Source: Thelephora terrestris
Taxonomy: Eukaryota > Basidiomycota > Agaricomycetes > Thelephorales > Thelephoraceae
DNA: 64,000 nt
Assembly (NCBI GenBank): GCA_015956445.1
Contig: WIUZ02000013.1
Span: 806,001-870,000, forward strand
Direction of reading: 5' to 3'
Shown: piece after piece, positions 45,660 to 56,606 of the stretch
Layout of the letters: each line of letters opens with the position of its first letter
Position numbering within the stretch: the stretch's first letter is position 1
Notes under the pieces: model-generated
What the model was told of the DNA's origin: nothing
What the model saw: the letters and a program-made list of their open reading frames with translations, nothing else
Databases searched by the model: none
Made by a program: the position numbers and the translations under genes

Positions 45660-47249
45660 AGCCCTTCGTTTCATGCCCACCCTGCATGCAACTGGCTTGC
45701 GAAGAGATCGCTCGAAAGTGTCGAACTGCACGAGGAAAGACGACTCATGTAGCCAGGGGAGGCAAGGGAAGGCACAGGTAAGGCTTACGCGTTTCTTGGG
45801 GTCCTCGAAAACAGATGTGTAGCGACGGAAGATGGTGACGACGAAGATCCATAGCTCCACGTTCGGGAGGTTCTTACATACGCACGCCCTATATACCAGC
45901 AACAAATGAGTCCGGTCAGGCTCATCGGCGGGCGACACGAAATCTGAGCTGTTTCGCTGACCTGGGACCACATGAGAACGGGTTGAACAACCCCTGGATT
46001 CCAGCCTTATCTTGCTTGAATCATTCTTCGGGTCTAAACGCCTCTTCATCCTCTCCCCAAATCCCGGGCTCCCGATGGATAGTGTGACTCGATACGCTCA
46101 AGACCGAACCCTCCGGAAAGAACTTGCCCGAGACGTTCAACCCACCCTCGGGGACGATGCACGGGAGACCCAAGGAAGAGGTGGAGTGCAGCCGGAGGGC
46201 TTCCTTGATGACGACTTCGAGATAAGACAGCCGCTTGACGATTTCGGACGATGCGATCCGGTCGTCCTCGTTTCCGAGAGCTTGGTCAGGCTCGGCTTGA
46301 AGTTTTGATGGATTCAAGGCGAGGTGGTAGGTGATAGCGCAGGAGGGGCTAGAAATTCGATCAGGTACATTGTGCGTGCAAGACATTAAGGCTGAAAATC
46401 TCACGAAGGTGGTGTCTGAGCCAGCGATGAGTCGAGCGAGAGCCTCGACGGTGAGTTCTGGGCATCCTGTCGGCTTTAAACCACGCGATCCGAAGGGGAC
46501 TTGAGACGCTTGCAGACGGCAACGATGGCGATCCCAGCCGATTTCACAGTCGAAACCCTTCCCTTGCGACACCAGGGGTGGAATTTCTTCGAAAGCGGTC
46601 GAACCCACAGAGGGAGAACACCCATTGAGGCGGAATACTACCCGTGTTCGTATAAAATTTGGACGGTGGGGAAGTACTCGACGTCAACTTCCGCTTCCCG
46701 GTTTCCGTAGGCGGCCATCGGGTTAGCCTGGGATTTGCCTGCGGGGATTGCGTCATTTGCCACCTTGAGCATGTCGAAGGGCGATTCGAAGGCGAGGTCA
46801 CCGATGACATCAAACGCGAGGTAGTTGTACCCTACAAATGGTGAGCTAACTGCGCCTCTACGAAGCCTGGATTTCATGGAGAGCCAACTCACATGGGAAG
46901 TAATCATACCGAACACACCCCTCCTTTCCAAACATCCGTCACCTTCGTCGCCCGAAAGACCCTTCTTCCACCTCTGGCAAGCTTGTGCCATTGCCTGAGA
47001 AGTTCCTCAATGCGCAGACAAATGTGGGGCTCAAACTCGAGCTCGCTCTTGAGGGGGAAGATGTGAGACGATCTTGCGCTTGCTCGCGTGATCGGATTGG
47101 TTGCGGGTGTCGAGAGGCCTCTGTGTCTGTGGACGCGTTGTAGAAGGTGCTCCTCAGCGTTCCGTTACCATGGGCGTAAGCGACTTGAAGGGTGTCTGTG
47201 TCGGCGATCGACACGTTGTTTGGGGCGAGTCGAGCGAAGGGCCCTGCAG
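45660..47249 (-). pseudogene. CYP53-like P450 pseudogene, copy B
   Basis: Second decayed copy of the P450, closely matching copy A in sequence and breaks: exon 1 absent, heme loop ACVCKNLPN, and the stop after the final exon read through. The ExxR region reads KEALRLHSTSS and so is better kept than in copy A. FPEGSVLSVSSHTIHREP is also intact here where copy A has a deletion. It joins a trehalase tail at 47249/47250 at the same splice-acceptor position as copy A. Confidence 0.85.
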
Positions 47250-47560
47250 CGCTGATAATATGCTTCCATACTTTTTTAGATGGTTGAAAACGTCTCTAAC
47301 CTCGATATTGACTCTGCCGGCAGCGGTGGGGAATATACCATTCAGACCAGGCTTGGATGGACGAACGGTGTCGTAGTGTGGGTTGCGAATAAGCATCCTG
47401 GACACTCCGGAGTGTCTCAATATCACTGCCGAGACTACTATCCCGAATGAAAACTTTGACTTGGGGGGCAGTACAAGCGATAGTGCTTACAGCGTTGGTT
47501 TTATCACCGTTTATGTAGTCCTCGCGTGGCGGTCAGCGGGGTGATGCTTTGGCTCGGTCG
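47250..47560 (+). pseudogene. GH37 trehalase tail fragment, fused to P450 copy B
   Basis: Matches the last exon region of trehalase (DIDSAGSGGEYT-like stretch, then GWTNGVVVWVA). It is longer than the equivalent piece at 32.34 kb, with an early break. Confidence 0.6.
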
Positions 47561-48640
47561 AGACGAGGGGAATGATGAGGGCATGTGATGGGAGAGCACT
47601 GGATTGCCTAAAGAATCCCACTGGCACGAACATTGTGTAATCGTACATTCGCGTTGAAACATAAAACGTTCAGCTTTCGAGAGGCCGTCCCAGGTACGTC
47701 ATTCAAGTACTCTGCTTACTTCACGGAAACCAACTCTATCTTTCCCCAATCACTCAAACCCCATAGGCTGGAAAGAAGTTCACGAGACTGCCAACGCCAA
47801 CCCAATGCGACAAGAAGATGAACCAAAAGGCTGATGGTTCCGTCCTCTGGCTTGGGCGTGGCTATACTCCCAAAATATACCTCAGAGGCAGTCCAGGATT
47901 CTTACCACTACGTGTACGATACGCCGTAACGCGATATCTTCCGTAAACAAGACAAGCTGGTTTATGCATTCTCTCCCATCCTTCGGATTAAGCGGACTCA
48001 ACTTGGATCGCCGACGCTCTGATCCCGCCCCTCGCCAGTGCCTCACTCAGCACTCCTCTCAACGTCTTTGTCAACGGCTAGTTCCATCCACCCGAGGGGT
48101 CTTCCTACTCATCGACATCCTCGAGGAATTACACGCGCTATTCCGTCAGCACGCCCTTCCCTCAACTTTTTTTGAGACTCTCGCTGTTATATCCTTCTTG
48201 GTGTATCTATATCAGCTCCTGGGGAGTGAGGTTTGTCTCTTCGCAGTTCTCGCCCGTCAACTTTACTCTGCAGCAGAGGGAAATTAGAGTCAGCGACGCC
48301 CCAGTGGCTGTCCGTCTGAAAGCGCCGCCTAAACCCAGCACAGGGGTGATAGTATAGTCCGACAGTACGCACATTTCAGTTTTCGCTAATGATTCTGCTA
48401 TGTATTGTGGCGTGGTTTCACGCGCTGAGCCCAACGCCCGATCGGCAGCTCGAGTTCTCGGCCGTGTTTTATCTGTTGGAAAAGAATGGGGGGCCTCAAA
48501 CACACTGAAGTTCAGTATATTGGTCTTCCCAGTGCGGAATTGTGGGGCCTGCGGATTCCAGTTCTGAACGCAGGGCCATGTTAGTTTTGTTACCGCAGGT
48601 CGTGGAAACACTCCTCGATCCTCCGGGGCGGAACAACGGT
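47561..48640. other. Region of decayed sequence, not assigned
   Basis: This lies between two duplicated blocks. A plus-strand stretch at 47.95-48.35 kb looks like degenerate coding sequence in alternating frames (LIPPLASASLSTPLNVFVNG, then RLSLLYPSW), but I could not name a family. It has no match elsewhere in the window that I could see. Confidence 0.35.
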
Positions 48641-48775
48641 TACGGGAGCTAACTGGCCTTGAACGAGAGCAGTGAACAGGGTCGAGGGTGTTTTCGAGTT
48701 GTGTAGAAGATTCGAGATATCCCCCCTCCCAATCCACCCACTTCACCTTACCAGTGCGCAACATGGAGACCGCTC
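48641..48775 (-). pseudogene. Short SERCA pseudogene remnant at the trehalase D border
   Basis: On either strand this matches the border at 38.14-38.22 kb, where the SERCA fragment meets trehalase copy B (shared GAGTTGTGTAGAA and ACATGGA-ACCGCTCA blocks). It shows that the SERCA-trehalase junction was duplicated, with most of the SERCA part later lost here. Confidence 0.55.
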
Positions 48776-50846
48776 ACGGATTCTGCTGCCATCAACGGAA
48801 CAAGTGTTGCCGACACGCGATCGAACAACTCGACGATACTGACTTTTCCGGCGACGGTCATTAATCCTGCCATCCTCAACGACCTCAAGCATCCCTTCGT
48901 CAAGGCCTGGACTGGCGTCGTCAACGGTTACTGCACACGACTCGTTGGGTACACCAACGATTCCGCCCTTTGCGATGGCGTTACCTGCGAGAGCACTCTC
49001 ATTCCCTTGAACCACGCCTCTGTTGTCCCTGGTGGTTTGTTCGTGTGAGCTCTCCAATTCTCCAACTCGCGACGTAAGACTAACCTTCGGCCCTCAGACT
49101 ACTGGGATAGTCCGAACTCTACAATGTTGTCGATCCCGCCCTCCAGAACCTCATGGATCGATTGGAGCGATTCAAATTCATCCCCAATCGTGGACATATC
49201 TATTATCTGAACCGGTCTCAGCCACCCTTGTTCGTTCACATGCTCGACCGCTATATCAACGCTACGAACGACACCAGCATCTTGGAGCGCGCCGTGCCTT
49301 TGGCCGAGCTCGAACTGGAGTGGTGGCCAACGAACAGGAGCATCAGCGTCACCAGCTCTTACACCTCCCAGACGTACAATATGTTCCACTACGCCGTCAA
49401 CAGTAGCGCTTCCCGTCCGGAGTCCCACTGGGAGGATTACCAGACCGCGACTGGCGTGAACATGACCGAAGAGCAGCGTTCGGACTTGTACGCCGAGTTG
49501 GCGACGGGCGCCGAATCCGGTAATGCTTCAACCTCACTTGGTAACTCTGGCGAAATTCCTTTCTGACCGGGTGTCGCTAGGTTGGAAGGCTCAAGCAACC
49601 TCTGGCCGGAAACAACTTGACCGATCAAGATTCGAAGTTCAGGACGCTCAACATCAGGAGCACCATCCCCGTCGACTTTAATTCTCTGTTGTGTATGTGA
49701 TGCTCTCGCACTGCTGAGAACATGTGGTTAAATTTTTTCTAGACAAGTCTCACCAGATCCTCGCTGGGTACCTCGACCAGGCGGGTTCCACCTCCCAGAC
49801 CGCAGGCCACCGCGACATCGCTTCGAACCTCAGCAATGGTATCCTCGATCTCTTTCGGGACTCCAACAAACTCGCCTTTTACGACTACGACCTGACCTCA
49901 AACACCCGGAATGGCTATTATTCCCCCGCCACCTTTTATCCCTTCTAGGTCGGAATCATCCCACCCGAGGTCCTGAATGATCAGAGCAAGGCTTTTGGCG
50001 CTTTCGCCCCCCATCAACTTGGTTTCACACAGGTACAACGGAACATTCCCCTGGAGCTTCGTCGAATCCGGTCTCCAATGGGATTTACCGAGCGCTTGGC
50101 CGCCACATCACACATCGCTCTCGAAGCCCTGCGAAACCTCCCGAGAAACCTGACCACGAACGCCGTCCCGAACGGGAAGCCCTTCGATCTTGTACCGTCT
50201 GGGCAACTTGGATAACCGAGGATCAACTGCCCTCCCAACCTATCAGGGGAACTAAAACACAAGCACGAGGGAGGACATCAGCAAGTTCAACGGAACAGTC
50301 GTGAATGGTGGTACCGCGGAGAACGGGGAAGGATGGGGTCAGACTCTGCAGAGAGAGTTGGCGAACAGGTACACCGCGGCTGCGTTTTGCAGTTGGTGGG
50401 CGACCGGCGGGTTGATCCCGAACGTTCTCCCGAGAAAGTCGAATCAGGACCTCCACTTGACGGGGAGTTTAAACAACACCGGTAACGTACGAGCTGCGGT
50501 TACGCTTCCTTCTTCCGCACTCTACTACAATATGCTGATTTACGCTTTCACGCATTTTTAGATGTTCGAGAATTTCTCAAACCTCGATATCGACCCTGCC
50601 GGCAGCGGTGGAGAATACACCGTTCAGGCTGGGTTTGGGTGGACGAACGGCGTCGCGTTGTGGGTCGCGAGTCCGCATGGAGATATCCTGGACACTTCCA
50701 AGTGCCCTAACATCACCGCTAACGCTGTCTCGAACGAGAGTAACTCGGGCGGCAACACAAGCGGAGGCGCTTCCGGTGCTGCTTCTGTCACTGTTTCCGT
50801 GGTCCTCGCGATGGTGGTCAGCGGGGTGATGTTGTGGCGAGGTTGA
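48776..50846 (+). pseudogene. GH37 alpha,alpha-trehalase pseudogene, copy D
   Basis: The best-preserved trehalase copy. Segments include HPFVKAWTGVVNGYCTRLVG, DSALCDGVTCESTLIPLNHA, VVPGG, then a YYWDS block in the wrong frame relative to YNVVDPALQNLMDRLERFKF. YINATNDTSILERAVPLAEL, ELATGAESG, a degraded QWD region and ENFSNLDIDPAGSGGEYTVQ follow. GFGWTNGVALWVASP then leads to a C-terminal hydrophobic helix (TVSVVLAMVVSGVMLW), suggesting that the parent enzyme was GPI- or membrane-anchored at the cell surface. The shared deletion after PGG and other breaks make it non-functional. It lies tail to tail with NLR4. Confidence 0.82.
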
Positions 50847-51180
50847 GACGAGGGGAAAGGTGACGAGACAGTGCATCAAATTGCTCGGCCCCACAACAGA
50901 TGTTTTGTAATCGTACATTCGCGTTTTAACCTTGGCGTCGATATATAACCACGTATGCCTCTGTACAGAAGTTTGAGGTAGCGGAAAGGGTACACGATCA
51001 TGAGGAGGGGTCTGGATTTGCCAAACATCCACAATGCTCACATCTCTGAGCATTTGAACTCTCTTTACGCCGTTCGCGTACGATTGATCATTCAAACATT
51101 ACAAAAAATACAGATCGTGCAAGAGAGATGGAAAGAAAATGGATACAAAATGGACGACATGGGGTTTGACGACGCAGGGT
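50847..51180. repeat. Downstream flank, class beta (copy 2)
   Basis: Nearly identical to 40185-40500. Homology continues past 51180 into what is now the coding tail of NLR4. Confidence 0.72.
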
Positions 51181-54100
51181 TCAAAGAAAAGGGGCAGGAC
51201 GATGGAGTCGACGGTGGATCACAGAAAAATGTGTCGGTGCAGTGAGTCCATACTCGAACCTCCTCAATGGGAGAGTAAAAAAGAGAATACTCGGGAATGG
51301 GTTACTCGTCTGGATGCTCAGATGCTGAATGATCTGTCGTGCGTTAAGAATGGAGGGTTGGTAGGTGTGGGGAGGCAGTATCGCTTGAAAAAGCTCACCA
51401 ATTGATTCTGATGCAACAGCAGTGGCCCGTCTTTCCATTTCTTCTTCAATAGCCTGTATGAGATCCCTTACACCCCCTAGACCGACCGCCGCCCCAAGCT
51501 TCTCACAGATCTCCTTTGCGCCCAAAGCTTCAGACATTGCATCCTCAAGGCTGCCTTGGTGAAGCCAAATCCAGGCCTGGAGTCCCATCGCGTTACCAAG
51601 GCAATATTTGTCATCGACCGTGTGGAGCTTGGCTTGCGTAATATGGGCCTGCGTGTCGTCGAGCTCGTCTTCATAGTAAAACAGGGCCATGTCGTGATGA
51701 ATCCAAAAGATTTCTCTGTGCCATTTGAAACGGGATGCGATTCCGAGTGCCACCTCGAAATTCTGAACCGCCTTCTCCCGCTCGCCTTTGCGGTGATATA
51801 TTGCGCCAAGGATTCGATGAGATTGACAGATATCGAATTCTTGGCCTTCCTCCCAGAGATGGATGGCGCCGGATATCGCATCTTCTGCCGCGTCGAGTTG
51901 ATTGTTATTGCCCAACAGTTTAGCGAGGGATACCAAACACATCGCTCGGCTATAATCGCCACCAACCCTTTCCATGATTTCCAATGCTTCCTTCGCTTCT
52001 CGTATCCCTTCCTCATAGAGGCCAAGCATTCGATTCGCATCAGAGAGTTCCCGCAATGTTCGAGCAACCTCAAGGTCGTTCCCTTCTTTTCTACCGAGCG
52101 CTAAGAGGCAAAGAAGCAGAGATTTTTGCTCCGTGTAATTCCCCATCGCGTGAAACAGCCGCGAGAGCCAGAATAAGCAGTTGGGCTTGGAGGGATGGTC
52201 GTCCGGAAGCCGCTCCACTTTTGACCTTAGTATTGTTTGCCGCAGTTTGTGCCAATAGAGGTGCTCCATAAAGTTGGCACAGGCGTCCCAAATGACTTCC
52301 GAATTTGCATCGATGAATGTGAAAACGTCGAGCAGGTGTTCAACATTCGCATCCTCCGAGAGGATCCACCGTGTTTCTCCAAATGTGGGCAAGTCAATGT
52401 CAACGACAACCGCCAACCGGGTGAGGTAGAGGTCCTTGGTTGAGCAGAGTAGCGGGGATTGTGTTGGATTCGTGGGACGAAGATAATCTCGGAGGGGGGC
52501 GAGCATTGTGACAAAACCGCCACTGCGATATGCGAGGGAGAGGATGCAGAACTTGTCGAAGATGGTGTTGATACCAGGGATGGCTGGAAACAACCAGCCG
52601 AGGTTCTTCTCGTCGACACCTTGCGGGAAGAACGCAACGACTCCGAGAAGCCCCCGAGCCTCGGGGCCGAGTTCCCTGAACATGGGAGAGGCCAGTGAGA
52701 GTTCGATCGTGGCCGCAAGGCTATTGTTGTGCACGGTCTGGAGCACACCCGTTTGACGTCGCTCCCACTCTTCCGCCAGTCGACTGTTATCCCACTTGTT
52801 TTGTTGTGCAACAGTGGCTAGCAACGTGACCGAGAGTGGGTGGTAGTCTAGCCGGCTCAGGATGTCGTTGATCCCATCCGATTGCCCGCCGTACTTGTAG
52901 ATCCGATAGAACGTGTTGTGCGCGGCCTCCATCGATAGCCTTGGAACTTCGAGGGTTTCGCAATCTGGGGGGACGGTGGTGATGCGGGAAGTGATCACAA
53001 GGCATATGTTCGTGAATTGGCTCAATTCCTCCACAACGTGGTAGATCTCCTTCCCGTCGGTCCCCTGCGGGTCTAGAATTGATTCCGCGTTGTCGAGGAT
53101 TATCAACATGGCTTTGGAGGATAAGAATGATCGGAGGGCATCCAAGTCCTCGGGATTCTCGACCCCAGCACCAACCACTTTTGAGAGTCGGCGGAGGAAG
53201 TTTGACCGGGACACTGGAAACTTGTCGCAGCGGATAAAGCGTCGGTTCTCCCCAAACCGTTCTTTCGCGCGGTCGTGGTGGAGAACAGCAAGCGCAACCG
53301 ATGTCTTCCCTATCCCACCGGGGCCAATGAGAGCGATGGGAGTTAGGGCGTCCGCGAGGTCGACGATCTGTTCAATCAATCCATCCCGGCCAAAACAGGC
53401 CCTTGGTTGAGGAGGAGGCAATTCTCCAAGAGGGGTGCTGCGGAAATGTAAGCCTATGGATCCCTCCAACGCCAGTGTACACTAACCTTGCCTGGGTCTG
53501 AAGGGTTGTCAGCGCTTCGGCGTTGATGAATAGAAGGTTGTGCTTACGGATCGGCCGTCGGTGCCTGCCAGAGCTGCACGGACATCATGACGAATGTCCA
53601 CAAGTACCACGTGGTTATTGATTGAAAACTCCGCCTGAAACGAAAGCTTTTAGTGATTGCCAGAATGGGAACCGACCGGACTCACGTTGAAGATGTGGAG
53701 GATCCTATCAAAGTCCCGCCCCCAACCCGCGATTGAAGCCTGATCGGCCCTCGAATGGAAGAAACGTGAGACCGCATTTCGTTCACCCTGCTTCACAATC
53801 TTGTTCTGGATCGCCTCCACGGTCCTGTGATTGAAACGACAATTAGTAGGTCACTCGAAGCATGCGTTACCAGTCAAACTCACGTTGTCAATTTCTCGAT
53901 TGCCGTGAGCACAGACTTGTTGAGGTCATCTGTTTGTCTCTCGTTCAACCCCCGCTCAAGAACTTGACACACGTGGGCGCAGGATAGCCCAAGCTCGACG
54001 TAGTCCTGTTCGCTGGCCATCAAATCCTAGATTACCGTGAATCGTCAGGTCATCGTTGCAGACTGAGGGAACGTACTCTAATCATAGCAAGGAGAATGCT

Positions 54101-54232
54101 GGCGACGCCGAAGACGGCCTTGGCTGGCGTGATGCTCGAGATCTCTTTCGCGAGATTGAGAACTTCGATAGCGACGTTCAGTGAGGAAAGTGCTTTTTCC
54201 TGCCATTTCTTTTGTCGGGAATTCGTCGCCAT
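51181..54232 (-). CDS. NLR-like STAND protein (N-terminal helical domain, NB-ARC, TPR), copy 4, with extended C-terminus
   Basis: Six exons on the minus strand, 54232-54077, 54026-53884, 53824-53686, 53634-53548, 53497-53487 and 53437-51181, join to 2793 nt, or 930 residues. The N-terminal domain is nearly identical to NLR1 (MATNSRQKKWQEKAL, AIEVLNLAKEISSITPA). The NB-ARC has P-loop GPGGIGKTS and Walker B MLIILDNAES. One TPR residue is missing relative to the others (HHDMALFYYEDE). The stop used by NLR3 is lost, and the frame runs about 50 residues further through flank sequence to 51181. That tail is Pro/Leu-rich and unlike any domain. A conserved donor (G|GTGAG) before the tail may splice it away. 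Class I 5' end, beta 3' end. Otherwise intact. Confidence 0.85.
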
Positions 54233-55140
54233 CGTGGTAGCTGCAAGGAGAGGGTGAGGAACAAACGCCGCAAGGAAAAGTCCGAGCCCTAGGACAGATG
54301 GGCGGTCGTTCGATTCGATTCGATACTTCCTGTGCGGGCATAGCCATTTGATGGGGAGGATTGCATTCCGGCTCGTTGCGTTCCGATTTCCACCACGTCT
54401 TTACATCGTTTTTGATGGCATCCAGGCTCGGCATCCCGGCCTGACACATGACGCCGGAGCCAGATCCCTCACTCCCACTACCATACACCTCGAAAACAAA
54501 AGGACAACATGTCTGTGGCGTAGGTTGTGGGTTGTGAGCGGCCAACAGGCTGAAAACTGAGGCACATACACCGCCACTCCGGATGCACGTCGTTGCACTT
54601 CGAAACCAGAGAGCAACTGTAACCGGTAACGTGTAGGATACGCGTACGCGTGGATACTTTGGAGGTGTGTCATGTCGGGCCAAGTCAAAAGAAGATGAGC
54701 ACTTGTTTTCGGCATTTAGGCTTAGAATCCGAACGCAGTGGGAAGCGCCGCTGCATGAAGGCGTCACGGTGTTGAGCGGACCACTGCAGGTCGATCGTCG
54801 ATCATTAAGTCCTAGGTGCGAACTACCACCCAGATACCTGTCGTTACACAACGGACCGCTTGCTGGTGAGACTCTCCGACAACAATAGCGACAGTTTACC
54901 AAGACCACTCCGACCGCCCGTACCCTGGTTGCAGCCTTGCGCTTATCGCTGGCGATCGTCGAATCCCTCCATATCCAGCACCACTCTTACTAGACCAAAT
55001 GGCCAAACTTGGTGCGTAGTCGCAATTTTCTAGGGTCCCGAAACTGCTAAGCGAGTCGAACAGCGCAGTTGTTGCGGGTATCTGGCCGAAGGACTGGATC
55101 CCTCGTCGGCGTCGTGCCTCGTGTCGACCTGAACCGGATT
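54233..55140. repeat. Upstream flank, class I (copy 2)
   Basis: Highly similar to 26706-27600, with indels. It is the shared upstream region of NLR4 and the decayed F-box gene, including the block ACCAAATGGCCAAACTTG followed by a donor-like GTGCGT. Confidence 0.7.
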
Positions 55141-56260
55141 TGCGCTGCGATCCAGCACGGGTGTATGGGTCTGCAACGAGAACTCGTCGACCACATCGTG
55201 GGCCTACTCTACGTTGACTCTTGAGCCCTCACAGCATGTTCGTCGACCTGCAAAGCGATGTACGCTTCGACTCGACCCTTCATCCATGCGGCGTTACGTC
55301 TGACACGACGGAACAATGAGAGTATTTTCACTCGCAGAGAGAGAAATGAACTCCGCCGGAAGTCGGGTCATCATGAGTTCCGATTCTTGTCTTACATGGG
55401 TGAACATGGCTTCTTCCAATACACTCCACCTGTTGAAATCCGTGATCCCACCCTGACTCCAGACAACCTCCTATCCCACCTCCACCACCTTCAATCTCTG
55501 ACCCGAGTCCACGCCCTCGCTCTCTGGTCTTGTGACACTGTCGAGTAGGCAAATCGCTAGGAAACCTGTTTCGCCCACTTCTATGCCACCCTCACCTCAC
55601 TCACGCTCGTTCATCCTTCCAGTCCTTATCTTGCCCTCATGAATTTGCTTTACAGTTCCCAAGGCTTGAGAACTTGTGCATTGAGACGTTAGGAGTGGGC
55701 CGGTGTGCCGGATTCAGCTACTGTCGTCATTGAAGGCCACCTCCGGCTGGTTGTGTCATGACACCACGGCTGCGTGGCCCTTAGGTCGGTGGACACCGGT
55801 TACAGATCGGCTGCAACTTCCGATCGGTCGAACTCAAAATCCACTTCAGGGGATGGTGTTCATCAGATACTACAACCGCGTGCAGATACCCTTTTATTCC
55901 TTACCATTGTACTTGAAGACGTCGGTATGCACTGGCTCCCCTCAATGATTCTCACAGTACGATTGGCTGATTTTCCGCGTACAGGACGCTATCAGTTGGA
56001 GGAGCTCAGATCAGCAGAACTCGTGGTTCTTCAATCCACCTTCCCACATTTTGCGAGCTCGTTCTTGAAGCGGTGTTTTAATATGTCCTTCAGGGCATTG
56101 AGGCTTGCGTGATTCATGACCAGGAGACCTTTCCCGCCAGATTGTTCTCTCTGTTGCTCCTTGGGTACGTGTATCATGCTATTTTGGTCACAATTATTCC
56201 GCACTCGTGCATAGTATATAGCAATAATGTAGAGATTCCGGTAACGTGAGCAATAAATAT
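55141..56260 (+). pseudogene. F-box gene pseudogene (copy of 27.6-28.9 kb)
   Basis: Homologous throughout to the intact F-box gene. It begins MGLQRELVDHIV, with a stop inside the F-box (after YVDS), and resumes with CKAMYASTRPFIHAALRLTR and FRFLSYMGEHGFFQYTPPVE. A further stop lies in the LRR-like region (DTVE then stop), and the second half is rearranged and truncated. The downstream AATAAA block near 56251 is retained. While its divergent partner NLR4 stays open, this gene has decayed. Confidence 0.85.
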
Positions 56261-56290
56261 GTGTATTCAGTTGACGCCGTGACTACGGGA

Positions 56291-56315
56291 CACTGTGGGA
56301 AGTGAGGGTACTGAC
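56291..56315 (+). repeat. Left terminal repeat of the CACTA element
   Basis: Starts CACTGTGGGAAGTGAGGG. The motif GGGTACTGACAAAAAATA at 56306 is echoed by GGGTACTGGTAAAAAAAT at 56542, and CAGTACC occurs in inverse orientation near 56420. Such subterminal repeats are usual transposase binding sites in this superfamily. Confidence 0.6.
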
Positions 56316-56606
56316 AAAAAATACCCTCGTTCAGGTGCCGCAAACACTGATCAGATCAGTGCACCCGCGCACTGCAATCAGTGTCGCCGAGATAAGTGAC
56401 AAAAGGAAACTTCTCAGTACCTCCAGTGAGTATGCAGGTCACTGACTGTTATATGTCGCGGGTACTCAAGTTGAAAATAAATCATTGGACGGGTTCATGA
56501 CCTTATATACTTTTCAATAAGTACCATTTTCACTCGACCCCGGGTACTGGTAAAAAAATTCATTTCATTCCATATCGCAGTATCCAGTACAATAGAATAT
56601 ACACCC

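Noticed and set aside
48776-50846. A functional trehalase gene at copy D
   Set aside because: Long conserved stretches are present, but the catalytic block after PGG is deleted. Flanking segments are in different frames, and copy B has the same lesion.
22840-56260. The repeated blocks as a transposon family
   Set aside because: The repeats contain recognisable host genes, have no common termini or transposase, and their order fits segmental duplication.
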